From contig OZ251573.1 of the NCBI GenBank assembly GCA_965243545.1, positions 1,426,001 to 1,490,000 on the forward strand: a stretch of DNA of 64,000 bases. Direction: 5' to 3'. The stretch comes from CATQHW01 sp965243545. GTDB taxonomy: Bacteria > Spirochaetota > Spirochaetia > SZUA-6 > Bin103. The translations under genes were made by a program, and so were the position numbers. Shown piece after piece: positions 45,530-52,710 of this stretch. The notes beneath the pieces are model-generated. The model saw nothing but the letters and a program-made list of their open reading frames with translations, searched no databases and was not told the origin of the DNA. The stretch's first letter is position 1. The number at the start of each line of letters is the position of its first letter.

Positions 45530-46081
45530 TCACGCTACGCCCAGGATGCGCGCCTTGATCGCGTCGACCGTCTCCTGCGACAGCCCCGCCTCCTTGCAGG
45601 CCGCCGTCGCCTTCACGGCCGCCTGCTCGGTCGCCTCGGCCGCGATCTTGCGCCGCCGCTCCGCGCTGGTGGTCGCCGCCGACTCCATGTCGCGCGTCGC
45701 CCGCGCGATCTGCCCGATCAGCGCCGCCACCTTCGGCGCGCTTTCCGGGTCGCCCATCTCCAGCGCGCGCAGCTCCATCATGAAGTCGAACGCCAGCGCC
45801 CGAACCTGATGCAGGATCACCTCGCCCAGGGCGTTCTGACCCTCCGGACCGACCTGCCGCAGGTACATCTCGGCGATCTCCCGCGCCTGCCGGTTGCGGT
45901 CGGCGATCTCCCGCATCCGCACCGCGTAGCGGTTGACCGCCGACTTGGAGACGACCGTCTCGCCGGCCTCCGCGTTGAGCGTCGCCGCCACCTGTTCCTG
46001 CGTCACCTCCGGCTGCGCCAGCAGCTCCTGGAGACGTTGGCGCTGCTCCGGGCTCAGGCGCTCGATGCTCGACCGCGCCAT
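45530..46081 (-). CDS. Mu gp27-like small terminase subunit (DUF3486), element A
   Basis: A 183-residue protein. MARSSIERLSPEQRQRLQEL opens as in the DUF3486 family, followed by the HTH-like VTQEQVAATLNAEAGETVVS and NRYAVRMREIADRNRQAREI. The C-terminal half is helical. Small terminase binds phage ends or DNA and recruits gp28. One residue differs from B (HQVRALAF against HQVRTLAF). It overlaps gp26 by one base and gp28 by four. Confidence 0.85.
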   Translation of the reverse strand: MARSSIERLSPEQRQRLQELLAQPEVTQEQVAATLNAEAGETVVSKSAVNRYAVRMREIADRNRQAREIAEMYLRQVGPEGQNALGEVILHQVRALAFDFMMELRALEMGDPESAPKVAALIGQIARATRDMESAATTSAERRRKIAAEATEQAAVKATAACKEAGLSQETVDAIKARILGVA

Positions 46082-46374
46082 CAGTCAAGCGGCGTCGGAC
46101 GGTCGACCCCCGCGACGATCGACCGCCCCGCAGCGGCGTCCACGCCGGCCTGCGTCAGACGCACCACCCGCAGCCCGCCGCCGAGGTCGCGCACCGTGAC
46201 CAGCCCCCGCTCGCTGAGCCAGTCGACCAGCCCGTCGACCGCCACCGCCGACATCGCGTGCCCGAACCGGCCCAGGATGCTCTGCAGCAGCCGCGTGTTG
46301 GACTCCCGCGCCGGGTCCTGGTCGAGCGCCTGCAAGGCGATGATCCGCCGGTTGGCGGCGATCAGATCGCGCAT
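46081..46374 (-). CDS. Mu gp26-like winged-helix protein, element A
   Basis: A 97-residue protein with IAANRRIIALQALDQDPA and LVDWLSERGLVTVRDLGGGL, a small winged-helix domain as in Mu gp26, followed by RVVRLTQAGVDAAAGRS. It is identical in B at the protein level. It lies between gp25 and gp27 with 1-base spacing, part of the DNA-packaging operon; its role is unclear. Confidence 0.75.
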   Translation of the reverse strand: MRDLIAANRRIIALQALDQDPARESNTRLLQSILGRFGHAMSAVAVDGLVDWLSERGLVTVRDLGGGLRVVRLTQAGVDAAAGRSIVAGVDRPTPLD

Positions 46375-46375
46375 C

Positions 46376-46711
46376 TCATTCCCCCAGGTACTTCCGCTGC
46401 AGCAGCTGCATCCAGTTGTCGATGGCCCTCAGCCGCCCCTCGATGTTGGACAGCCGGTCGATCAGCTGCCGTACCGTGTCATCGCGCAACTGCGACACCT
46501 TGTTGTGCAGCACCTGGTTGTGCTCCTTCTGGTCGGCGACCACCGCCGCGATCCGCGTGTCGATCCCCTCCCGGACCGCCGCCACCAGGTCGTGGTGGCG
46601 CCGCTCGCGGTCCCGCCGCGCCTGGTAGGAGACCGCGATCAGCGCGCTCACCACCCCGGCCAGGATGCCGCCCAGGATGCTGCCGGCCACCAGCAGCGGC
46701 TCCCAGGTCAC
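46376..46711 (-). CDS. Mu gp25-like membrane/coiled-coil protein (DUF2730), element A
   Basis: A 111-residue protein from GTG 46711. A single N-terminal membrane helix (PLLVAGSILGGILAGVVSAL) is followed by a basic cytoplasmic helix and a coiled coil (RQLIDRLSNIEGRLRAIDNW). This matches the DUF2730/gp25 layout of Mu-like phages, in the lysis-to-packaging junction. It may act as a spanin-like or holin-linked component; function is not established. Confidence 0.7.
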   Translation of the reverse strand: MTWEPLLVAGSILGGILAGVVSALIAVSYQARRDRERRHHDLVAAVREGIDTRIAAVVADQKEHNQVLHNKVSQLRDDTVRQLIDRLSNIEGRLRAIDNWMQLLQRKYLGE

Positions 46712-46778
46712 GGCGCCGCTCCCATCAACCCCATGATCCGCGCCACGTACCGCACCGTCTCCGCAGGCGCGTGCGGAC

Positions 46779-47258
46779 TCACGCCGGCCACGCCGCGCAC
46801 CCCCCGCACCGCTCCTGCGCGCGCAGGATGCGCCCGCGCCCGCCGTTGTAGCTGGCCAGCGTGAACGCCAAGCGCTGCAGGCGGTCCGGCAGGTCAGACC
46901 AGTGCCCGTGCAGCCAGGCGTCGTACCAGATGCCGGCCGCTATCGACTGTTCCGGGTGGTAGGCGTCGGTCAGCGTCAGCGGCGCCTGCTCGGCGATCTC
47001 CTCCCACGTGGCCGGCATGATCTGCATCAACCCCCGCGCCCCGGCGTGGCTGTCGACGCCGGCCCGCAACGACGACTCCGCAATCGCCTGCGCCTTCCAC
47101 CACCGCCAGTCGAACGCCGGCCCGAAGAACCGCCGGGAGTACTTGCGGAACGTCCCGTCGTAGTCGGCCGTCCACTGCGGATCGTCGACCGGCCGCGCCG
47201 CGCAGCCGACCATGAACGCGGCCACCGCCGCGAGCGCCAGGGCGCCGAGTGCGCGCAT
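46779..47258 (-). CDS. Lytic transglycosylase (SLT type), C-terminally cut in A
   Basis: A 159-residue protein with a lipoprotein signal (MRALGALALAAVAAFMVGC). The SLT fold is marked by AIAESSLRAGVDSHAGARGL (catalytic Glu in AES) then MQIMPATWEEI and FTLASYNGGRGRIL. It cleaves peptidoglycan without water and would serve as endolysin. In A a single base is missing in the GGCCGGC(G)GTGAG tract near 46782, so it ends at WPA, 24 residues earlier than the B enzyme (183). The core domain is intact, so it could still function. Confidence 0.85.
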   Translation of the reverse strand: MRALGALALAAVAAFMVGCAARPVDDPQWTADYDGTFRKYSRRFFGPAFDWRWWKAQAIAESSLRAGVDSHAGARGLMQIMPATWEEIAEQAPLTLTDAYHPEQSIAAGIWYDAWLHGHWSDLPDRLQRLAFTLASYNGGRGRILRAQERCGGCAAWPA

Positions 47259-47261
47259 GTC

Positions 47262-47486
47262 TCAGTTGAGGCCGAGCCCCACCACGAGCCCGACCGACAC
47301 GCCGATCGCCACGAACATGCCGGCCACCACCATGCCGACCGCCTGGTTGCGGCAGCGCAACTCGTCGCCGGTCGAGAACGGCGTCATGCGGTCCAGCACC
47401 TTGTAGGCGGTCAGCATGAACGCGATCGACACGATCGCCCCGAACACCGCGTAGCCGACGTTCAGGGCGATGATCGCCGCGTTCAC
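47262..47486 (-). CDS. DUF350-like membrane protein, element A (holin candidate)
   Basis: A 74-residue protein starting at GTG 47486 with two membrane helices (VGYAVFGAIVSIAFMLTAYK and AVGMVVAGMFVAIGVSVGLV). The linker YKVLDRMTPFSTGDEL is the DUF350 signature. It sits three bases before the transglycosylase on the same transcript, where holins are found. Holin activity is inferred from position and topology. Confidence 0.7.
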   Translation of the reverse strand: MNAAIIALNVGYAVFGAIVSIAFMLTAYKVLDRMTPFSTGDELRCRNQAVGMVVAGMFVAIGVSVGLVVGLGLN

Positions 47487-47830
47487 CCGACCGGCGCCGG
47501 TTCGGCGCACGCCGCAGCGGAGTCCAGGTTGCGCTTGATGCGGTCGGGCGTGCGCGCCTCGTGGCGAACCAGCTCACCGAGCACCTCGATCAGCGGCTGC
47601 ACCACCTCCACCGGCACCATCACCGGCTGCGGCGCAGGCTCCGCCGGCTCCGGGGCGCACAGGCGCTCGATGGTGGCCACTAGGCCGCCGGCCACCACGC
47701 CGGCGAGACCCACCAGCAACTCGACGCGCTCGAAGCCCGCCACGAACGCCACGATGGCCACCACCGCGACCGCCAGCCCGGCGAACAGCCAGGCGTTGAT
47801 GCGGATCGGAACGATTCTCTTGTCACTCAT
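47483..47830 (-). CDS. Two-helix membrane protein, element A
   Basis: A 115-residue protein with membrane helices at about 13-31 (WLFAGLAVAVVAIVAFVAGF) and 35-52, followed by a soluble tail rich in Pro and Glu (ERLCAPEPAEPAPQPVMVPV) and a helix. It is the first gene from the phage end, overlapping DUF350 by four bases. Possible holin or antiholin; not recognised as a named family. Confidence 0.6.
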   Translation of the reverse strand: MSDKRIVPIRINAWLFAGLAVAVVAIVAFVAGFERVELLVGLAGVVAGGLVATIERLCAPEPAEPAPQPVMVPVEVVQPLIEVLGELVRHEARTPDRIKRNLDSAAACAEPAPVG

Positions 47831-48065
47831 GCAGCGAGCGTAGGCACGCCGGCCGGCCCCAACCTACGTACCGGCCGTACTAATTTTCCGTTGCCCGTCG
47901 CTCCGCTCCGGGAGGGCCAGCCGGCGGCCGGCGCGACCGTCCCGCCCACCGGCCGCCGCGCCGCCGGATCGCCGCTCCCACGCCGGTCCGTTCTCACCCA
48001 CCACGGACCGCCCCGCACCGTCCCATCCCACCGGATCCCGCCGGATCCCGCCTTATCCCGGCAGG
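47831..48065. other. Subterminal region of prophage A without genes
   Basis: No convincing gene. An inverted copy of the end motif, CGTACTAAT, is at 47876-47884, preceded by ACGTACCGGC. The 10-bp tandem CCGGATCCCG occurs twice, and CCTTATCCCG follows, near 48040-48060. The region likely holds accessory transposase-binding sites and the promoter for the membrane-protein operon. Confidence 0.5.
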
Positions 48066-48107
48066 CGTTAGTACGCTAGATCGTCAAAGTTAGTACGTCG
48101 CGGTTCA
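48066..48107 (-). repeat. Terminal repeat of prophage A, head-gene end
   Basis: On the minus strand it starts TGAACCGCGA and has two copies of CGTACTAAC, separated as at the other end. Identical to the end of B (48591-48632) over 42 bases. Confidence 0.88.
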
Positions 48108-48590
48108 ACTTGAATCTGATGTCCAGCTGCTGCGCGTCGACGGTCAACATCACCCGCATCATCATCGCTCCCTCCCCGTCGTGTCCATCCCGGAACCGTC
48201 TCAGTCTCGCGGCGGGCCTGACCAGGCGACGCGGCCGACGATGCGGTCGGCCGGGCGCACCGGCCGCTGCCGGTAGCGGCGGTTGTCGCTGGTCAGGGTC
48301 CAGGCGCCGGGGCGGCCGCGCAGCCGCTTGACCACCAAGCCGTCCTCGGTGCGGACGACGAAGACGCGGCCGTCGATCGGTTCGGTCTTGGAGTGATCGA
48401 GGGCGACCAGGTCGCCGTCGCGCAGGCCCGGCTCCATGGAGTCGCCGGCGGCGCGGATGCAGATCAGGCGGTCGGGGCGCGTCCAGCCGGGCAGGACCGA
48501 GCGGTGGAACGCCACGCCGAACCCGGTCGCCTCGTCGAACGCCGGTATCGGGTCGCCGGCGGCGGCGCGCACGTCCCGTTGACCGCTTGG
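48108..48590 (-). other. 483-bp remnant of a third phage immunity region
   Basis: The segment between the two facing phage ends corresponds to 36768-37238 of element A, read in the opposite sense, over about 471 bases with scattered differences (for example PGWTRPD against PGWARPD). It starts inside a repressor gene and stops inside the small gene after it. It is neither A nor B. Twelve bases next to B (CCAAGCGGTCAA on the minus strand) have no match in A. Confidence 0.85.
48201..48572 (-). pseudogene. S24 repressor fragment without HTH (third copy)
   Basis: A 123-codon remainder with the cleavage-region start RAAAGDPIPAFDEATGF, Ser in AAGDSMEPGLRDGD and Lys in GLVVKRL. The DNA-binding half is missing because homology starts only at the AGG site; an alternative upstream sequence replaces it. 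If produced it could still form dimers with an intact repressor through this domain. A further remnant, MMMRVMLTVDAQQLDIRFKL, begins at 48165 and runs into the phage-end repeat to a stop at 48076. Confidence 0.8.
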
Positions 48591-48632
48591 TGAACCGCGA
48601 CGTACTAACTTTGACGATCTAGCGTACTAACG
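48591..48632 (+). repeat. Terminal repeat of prophage B
   Basis: Begins TGAACCGCGA, with CGTACTAAC at 48601-48609 and again at 48624-48632. Preceded by CTTGG (48586-48590), which should recur at B's right end if the insertion is undisturbed. Confidence 0.88.
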
Positions 48633-48867
48633 CCTGCCGGGATAAGGCGGGATCCGGCGGGATCCGGTGGGATGGGACGGTGCGGGGCGGTCCGTGGTGG
48701 GTGAGAACGGACCGGCGTGGGAGCGGCGATCCGGCGGCGCGGCGGCCGGTGGGCGGGACGGTCGCGCCGGCCGCCGGCTGGCCCTCCCGGAGCGGAGCGA
48801 CGGGCAACGGAAAATTAGTACGGCCGGTACGTAGGTTGGGGCCGGCCGGCGTGCCTACGCTCGCTGC

Positions 48868-49215
48868 ATGAGTGACAAGAGAATCGTTCCGATCCGCATC
48901 AACGCCTGGCTGTTCGCCGGGCTGGCGGTCGCGGTGGTGGCCATCGTGGCGTTCGTGGCGGGCTTCGAGCGCGTCGAGTTGCTGGTGGGTCTCGCCGGCG
49001 TGGTGGCCGGCGGCCTAGTGGCCACCATCGAGCGCCTGTGCGCCCCGGAGCCGGCGGAGCCTGCGCCGCAGCCGGTGATGGTGCCGGTGGAGGTGGTGCA
49101 GCCGCTGATCGAGGTGCTCGGTGAGCTGGTTCGCCACGAGGCGCGCACGCCCGACCGCATCAAGCGCAACCTGGACTCCGCTGCGGCGTGCGCCGAACCG
49201 GCGCCGGTCGGGTGA
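48868..49215 (+). CDS. Two-helix membrane protein, element B
   Basis: Same 115-residue sequence as its counterpart in A (47483-47830): two N-terminal membrane helices and a Pro/Glu-rich soluble tail. ATG 48868 is the first start after the phage end. The stop overlaps the next GTG. Confidence 0.6.
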   Translation: MSDKRIVPIRINAWLFAGLAVAVVAIVAFVAGFERVELLVGLAGVVAGGLVATIERLCAPEPAEPAPQPVMVPVEVVQPLIEVLGELVRHEARTPDRIKRNLDSAAACAEPAPVG

Positions 49216-49436
49216 ACGCGGCGATCATCGCCCTGAACGTCGGCTACGCGGTGTTCGGGGCGATCGTGTCGATCGCGTTCATGCTGACCGCCTACAAGGT
49301 GCTGGACCGCATGACGCCGTTCTCGACCGGCGACGAGTTGCGCTGCCGCAACCAGGCGGTCGGCATGGTGGTGGCCGGCATGTTCGTGGCGATCGGCGTG
49401 TCGGTCGGGCTCGTGGTGGGGCTCGGCCTCAACTGA
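49212..49436 (+). CDS. DUF350-like membrane protein, element B
   Basis: A 74-residue protein identical to A's copy: start at GTG 49212 overlapping the previous TGA, two membrane helices and the YKVLDRMTP linker. Together with the neighbouring two-helix protein and transglycosylase it makes up a probable lysis cassette. DUF350 proteins are usually cellular membrane proteins, so use as a phage holin would be unusual. Confidence 0.7.
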   Translation: MNAAIIALNVGYAVFGAIVSIAFMLTAYKVLDRMTPFSTGDELRCRNQAVGMVVAGMFVAIGVSVGLVVGLGLN

Positions 49437-49439
49437 GAC

Positions 49440-49991
49440 ATGCGCGCACTCGGCGCCCTGGCGCTCGCGGCGGTGGCCGCGTTCATGGTCGGCTGCGCGG
49501 CGCGGCCGGTCGACGATCCGCAGTGGACGGCCGACTACGACGGGACGTTCCGCAAGTACTCCCGGCGGTTCTTCGGGCCGGCGTTCGACTGGCGGTGGTG
49601 GAAGGCGCAGGCGATTGCGGAGTCGTCGTTGCGGGCCGGCGTCGACAGCCACGCCGGGGCGCGGGGGTTGATGCAGATCATGCCGGCCACGTGGGAGGAG
49701 ATCGCCGAGCAGGCGCCGCTGACGCTGACCGACGCCTACCACCCGGAACAGTCGATAGCGGCCGGCATCTGGTACGACGCCTGGCTGCACGCGCACTGGT
49801 CTGACCTGCCGGACCGCCTGCAGCGCTTGGCGTTCACGCTGGCCAGCTACAACGGCGGGCGCGGGCGCATCCTGCGCGCGCAGGAGCGGTGCGGGGGGTG
49901 CGCGGCGTGGCCGGCGGTGAGTCCGCACGCGCCTGCGGAGACGGTGCGGTACGTGGCGCGGATCATGGGGTTGATGGGAGCGGCGCCGTGA
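49440..49991 (+). CDS. Lytic transglycosylase (SLT type), element B, full length
   Basis: A 183-residue lipoprotein-like enzyme, the intact version of A's truncated gene. The catalytic Glu in IAESSLRAGVDSHAGARGLM, the MQIMPATW segment and the FTLASYNGG end-motif are all present. The extra C-terminus VSPHAPAETVRYVARIMGLM resembles the normal end of SLT domains. It carries AHWSD where A has GHWSD. A soluble lipobox-bearing endolysin would act from the periplasm. Confidence 0.87.
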   Translation: MRALGALALAAVAAFMVGCAARPVDDPQWTADYDGTFRKYSRRFFGPAFDWRWWKAQAIAESSLRAGVDSHAGARGLMQIMPATWEEIAEQAPLTLTDAYHPEQSIAAGIWYDAWLHAHWSDLPDRLQRLAFTLASYNGGRGRILRAQERCGGCAAWPAVSPHAPAETVRYVARIMGLMGAAP

Positions 49992-50323
49992 CCTGGGAGC
50001 CGCTGCTGGTGGCCGGCAGCATCCTGGGCGGCATCCTGGCCGGGGTGGTGAGCGCGCTGATCGCGGTCTCCTACCAGGCGCGGCGGGACCGCGAGCGGCG
50101 CCACCACGACCTGGTGGCGGCGGTCCGGGAGGGGATCGACACGCGGATCGCGGCGGTGGTCGCCGACCAGAAGGAGCACAACCAGGTGCTGCACAACAAG
50201 GTGTCGCAGTTGCGCGATGACACGGTACGGCAGCTGATCGACCGGCTGTCCAACATCGAGGGGCGGCTGAGGGCCATCGACAACTGGATGCAGCTGCTGC
50301 AGCGGAAGTACCTGGGGGAATGA
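49988..50323 (+). CDS. Mu gp25-like (DUF2730) protein, element B
   Basis: A 111-residue protein from GTG 49988, identical to A's gene: a membrane helix near the N-terminus and a C-terminal coiled coil. The GTG overlaps the TGA of the transglycosylase (GTGA). Confidence 0.7.
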   Translation: MTWEPLLVAGSILGGILAGVVSALIAVSYQARRDRERRHHDLVAAVREGIDTRIAAVVADQKEHNQVLHNKVSQLRDDTVRQLIDRLSNIEGRLRAIDNWMQLLQRKYLGE

Positions 50324-50324
50324 G

Positions 50325-50618
50325 ATGCGCGATCTGATCGCCGCCAACCGGCGGATCATCGCCTTGCAGGCGCTCGACCAGGACCCGGCGCGGGAGTCCA
50401 ACACGCGGCTGCTGCAGAGCATCCTGGGCCGGTTCGGGCACGCGATGTCGGCGGTGGCGGTCGACGGGCTGGTCGACTGGCTCAGCGAGCGGGGGCTGGT
50501 CACGGTGCGCGACCTCGGCGGCGGGCTGCGGGTGGTGCGTCTGACGCAGGCCGGCGTGGACGCCGCTGCGGGGCGGTCGATCGTCGCGGGGGTCGACCGT
50601 CCGACGCCGCTTGACTGA
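50325..50618 (+). CDS. Mu gp26-like winged-helix protein, element B
   Basis: A 97-residue protein with LVDWLSERGLVTVRDLGGGL as the wing and recognition part. Identical to its A counterpart. It precedes gp27 with a one-base overlap. Confidence 0.75.
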   Translation: MRDLIAANRRIIALQALDQDPARESNTRLLQSILGRFGHAMSAVAVDGLVDWLSERGLVTVRDLGGGLRVVRLTQAGVDAAAGRSIVAGVDRPTPLD

Positions 50619-51169
50619 TGGCGCGGTCGAGCATCGAGCGCCTGAGCCCGGAGCAGCGCCAACGTCTCCAGGAGCTGCTGGCGCAGCCGGAGGTGACGCA
50701 GGAACAGGTGGCGGCGACGCTCAACGCGGAGGCCGGCGAGACGGTCGTCTCCAAGTCGGCGGTCAACCGCTACGCGGTGCGGATGCGGGAGATCGCCGAC
50801 CGCAACCGGCAGGCGCGGGAGATCGCCGAGATGTACCTGCGGCAGGTCGGTCCGGAGGGTCAGAACGCCCTGGGCGAGGTGATCCTGCATCAGGTTCGGA
50901 CGCTGGCGTTCGACTTCATGATGGAGCTGCGCGCGCTGGAGATGGGCGACCCGGAAAGCGCGCCGAAGGTGGCGGCGCTGATCGGGCAGATCGCGCGGGC
51001 GACGCGCGACATGGAGTCGGCGGCGACCACCAGCGCGGAGCGGCGGCGCAAGATCGCGGCCGAGGCGACCGAGCAGGCGGCCGTGAAGGCGACGGCGGCC
51101 TGCAAGGAGGCGGGGCTGTCGCAGGAGACGGTCGACGCGATCAAGGCGCGCATCCTGGGCGTAGCGTGA
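50618..51169 (+). CDS. Mu gp27-like small terminase subunit (DUF3486), element B
   Basis: A 183-residue DUF3486 protein. An N-terminal HTH (EVTQEQVAATLNAEAGETVV) is followed by helices likely to oligomerise. Its stop overlaps the GTG of the large terminase. Together they choose and cut phage DNA during headfull packaging. Confidence 0.85.
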   Translation: MARSSIERLSPEQRQRLQELLAQPEVTQEQVAATLNAEAGETVVSKSAVNRYAVRMREIADRNRQAREIAEMYLRQVGPEGQNALGEVILHQVRTLAFDFMMELRALEMGDPESAPKVAALIGQIARATRDMESAATTSAERRRKIAAEATEQAAVKATAACKEAGLSQETVDAIKARILGVA

Positions 51170-52710
51170 CCGCCGGCGGCGCCGGCGCCGGGGTGACCAA
51201 GGTGATCGCGGATTCGCTGCTGCCGTACCAGCGGCGCTGGCTCGCCGACCAGGCGCAGGTGAAGGTGTACGAGAAGTCGCGGCGGATCGGGGCGACCTGG
51301 GTGGAGGCGGCCGATGCGGTGCTGTCGGCGGCGCAGACCGGCGGGATCGACGTCTACTACATCTCCTACAACCTCGACATCTCGCGGGAGTTCATCCACA
51401 CGTGCGCGGAGTGGGCGCGCATCTGGCAGTTGGCGGCCGGCGCGGTGGAGGAGGAGGTGCTGCGCGACGAGGACGACGACGTGCGCACCTACCGGATCGT
51501 GTTCGCCTCCGGGAAGCGGATCATCGGGCTGCCGTCGCGTGCGACGACGCTGCGCGGCAAGCAGGGGCGGGTGATCATCGACGAGGCGGCGTTCGTGGAG
51601 GACATCGGCGAGATTCTCAAGGCGGCTCTGGCGCTGCTGATGTGGGGCGGGGACGTGCGCATCCTGTCGACGCACAACGGGGAGGAGAGCGCCTTCAACG
51701 AGTTGATCAAGGAGTCGCGGGCCGGCAAGCGGCCGTTCAGCGTGCACCGGACGACCATCGACGAGGCGGTCGGGGACGGGCTGTACCGGCGCATCCTGGA
51801 GCGCGCCGGGGAGGGGGAGTCGTGGACGGCCGACCGGGAGCGGCGGTGGCTGGCTGACTTGGTGGAGACCTACGGGGACGGGGCGGCCGAGGAGCTGTAC
51901 TGCATCCCGTCGCGGGCCGGCAGCAAGTACTTCCCGCGGGCGATGGTGGAGCGGGCGATGGACGCCGCCATCCCGGTGGTTCGCTACGAATGCGCGCCGG
52001 AGTTCACCTACCTGCCGGAAGCCGAGCGGCGGGCCGCCTGCGATGAGTGGATCGCCGAGCACCTGGAGCCGGCGCTGGCTGAGCACCGCCGCGGCCACGA
52101 CGGCGCCGAGCGGCCGCCGTCGTGCTTCATCGGCCAGGACGTGGGGCGCACCGGCGACCTGTCGGTGGTGTGCGCGGCGGCTGAGACGGCCGCGCTGGGG
52201 CTGCGTTCGATCGTGCAGGTGGAGATGCGGGGGGTGCCGTTCCAGCAGCAGAAGCAGGTGCTCGACCACGTGATCGACGGGGTGATCCGGTTTGCGGGGG
52301 CGGCGATCGACGCGCGCGGCAACGGGCAGATGCTCGCGGAGTTGGTGGCGCAGGACCGTGGGCCGGCCTACGTGCATGAAGTGATGGCGAGCCGGGCGAC
52401 CTACGCCGAGTACCTGCCGCGGTACCGGGCGATGCTCGAAGACGAAGGGTTCGCGCTGCCCCGGGACGCCGACATCCTCGACGACCACCGCGTGGTGGTG
52501 CTCGACCGGGGCGTGCCGGTGATCGCCGAGCGGACCGGCGCGCCCGGGCGCAAGCGGCACGGGGATTCGGTGATCGCCGGGATGCTGGCGGTCTACGCGC
52601 AGCGCAACGACGACGCCTATCAGCCGGCTGAGTACGAGGCGGTTGCCGGCGTCACCGGGCAGGACCGATGGAGGGGCATCGACGATGAAGACTGGGACGA
52701 AGAAGCCTGA
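51166..52710 (+). CDS. Mu gp28-like large terminase, element B
   Basis: A 514-residue protein from GTG 51166, chosen because it overlaps the gp27 stop (GTGA) as in related operons. The N-terminal ATPase shows LPYQRRWLADQAQVKVYEKS, RRIGATWVEA (Walker A-like region), RATTLRGKQGRVIIDEAAF (Walker B) and ILSTHNGEESAFNELIK (motif III). The RNase H-like nuclease has FIGQDVGRTGDLSVVCA. It is the intact version of the gene split in A, and its site 51341-51345 (GCCGG on the opposite strand) is the transposon target in A. The end overlaps the portal start by 26 bases. Confidence 0.9.
   Translation: MTAGGAGAGVTKVIADSLLPYQRRWLADQAQVKVYEKSRRIGATWVEAADAVLSAAQTGGIDVYYISYNLDISREFIHTCAEWARIWQLAAGAVEEEVLRDEDDDVRTYRIVFASGKRIIGLPSRATTLRGKQGRVIIDEAAFVEDIGEILKAALALLMWGGDVRILSTHNGEESAFNELIKESRAGKRPFSVHRTTIDEAVGDGLYRRILERAGEGESWTADRERRWLADLVETYGDGAAEELYCIPSRAGSKYFPRAMVERAMDAAIPVVRYECAPEFTYLPEAERRAACDEWIAEHLEPALAEHRRGHDGAERPPSCFIGQDVGRTGDLSVVCAAAETAALGLRSIVQVEMRGVPFQQQKQVLDHVIDGVIRFAGAAIDARGNGQMLAELVAQDRGPAYVHEVMASRATYAEYLPRYRAMLEDEGFALPRDADILDDHRVVVLDRGVPVIAERTGAPGRKRHGDSVIAGMLAVYAQRNDDAYQPAEYEAVAGVTGQDRWRGIDDEDWDEEA

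Larger units (their letters stand above)
40786..45533 (-). pseudogene. Mu gp28-like large terminase of A, split by a transposon
   Basis: The gene starts at GTG 45533 (overlapping gp27) and reads to 45357, then resumes at 42173 and stops at 40786. Without the insertion and one GCCGG copy it matches the 514-residue B terminase. The ATPase part has YQRRWLADQAQVKVYEKSRR and Walker B GRVIIDEAAFVED; the nuclease part has CFIGQDVGRTGDLSVVCAAA (metal-binding Asp). Terminase packages DNA headfull-wise from the integrated prophage. The insertion is near codon 60 and should abolish packaging of A unless B's enzyme acts in trans. Confidence 0.88.
30842..48107 (-). mobile_element. Prophage A: 17.3-kb Mu-like element, internally deleted
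   Basis: It is bounded by 42-bp inverted terminal repeats (30842-30883 and 48066-48107) that start TG, as Mu-class ends do. Read from 48107 leftwards it carries membrane protein, DUF350, lytic transglycosylase, Mu gp25-gp26-gp27-gp28-gp29, F-like minor head protein, immunity region, then baseplate (gp44-gp45-gp46-J-gp48 positions) and fibre genes. Missing are transposase A and B, the protease/scaffold, major capsid, sheath, tube and tape-measure genes. The terminase is split by a 3.2-kb transposon and J is frameshifted. The five flanking bases differ (CATGC at the left, ACTTG at the right), so no target duplication remains and it was rearranged after insertion. Confidence 0.88.
39430..48107 (-). 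repeat. Left arm of the large inverted repeat shared with B
   Basis: Excluding the 3.2-kb transposon, about 5.49 kb from here matches 48591-54077 in inverted orientation. A few amino-acid differences exist (for example NATKKDKN against NATANDKN, and one base missing in A's transglycosylase), so this is two diverged copies and not one copy read twice. Similarity ends inside the portal gene. Confidence 0.85.

Noticed and set aside
48855..50441. 528-codon minus-strand frame in element B
   Set aside because: Mirror shadow of the lysis/packaging genes; the same shadow exists in A on the other strand.
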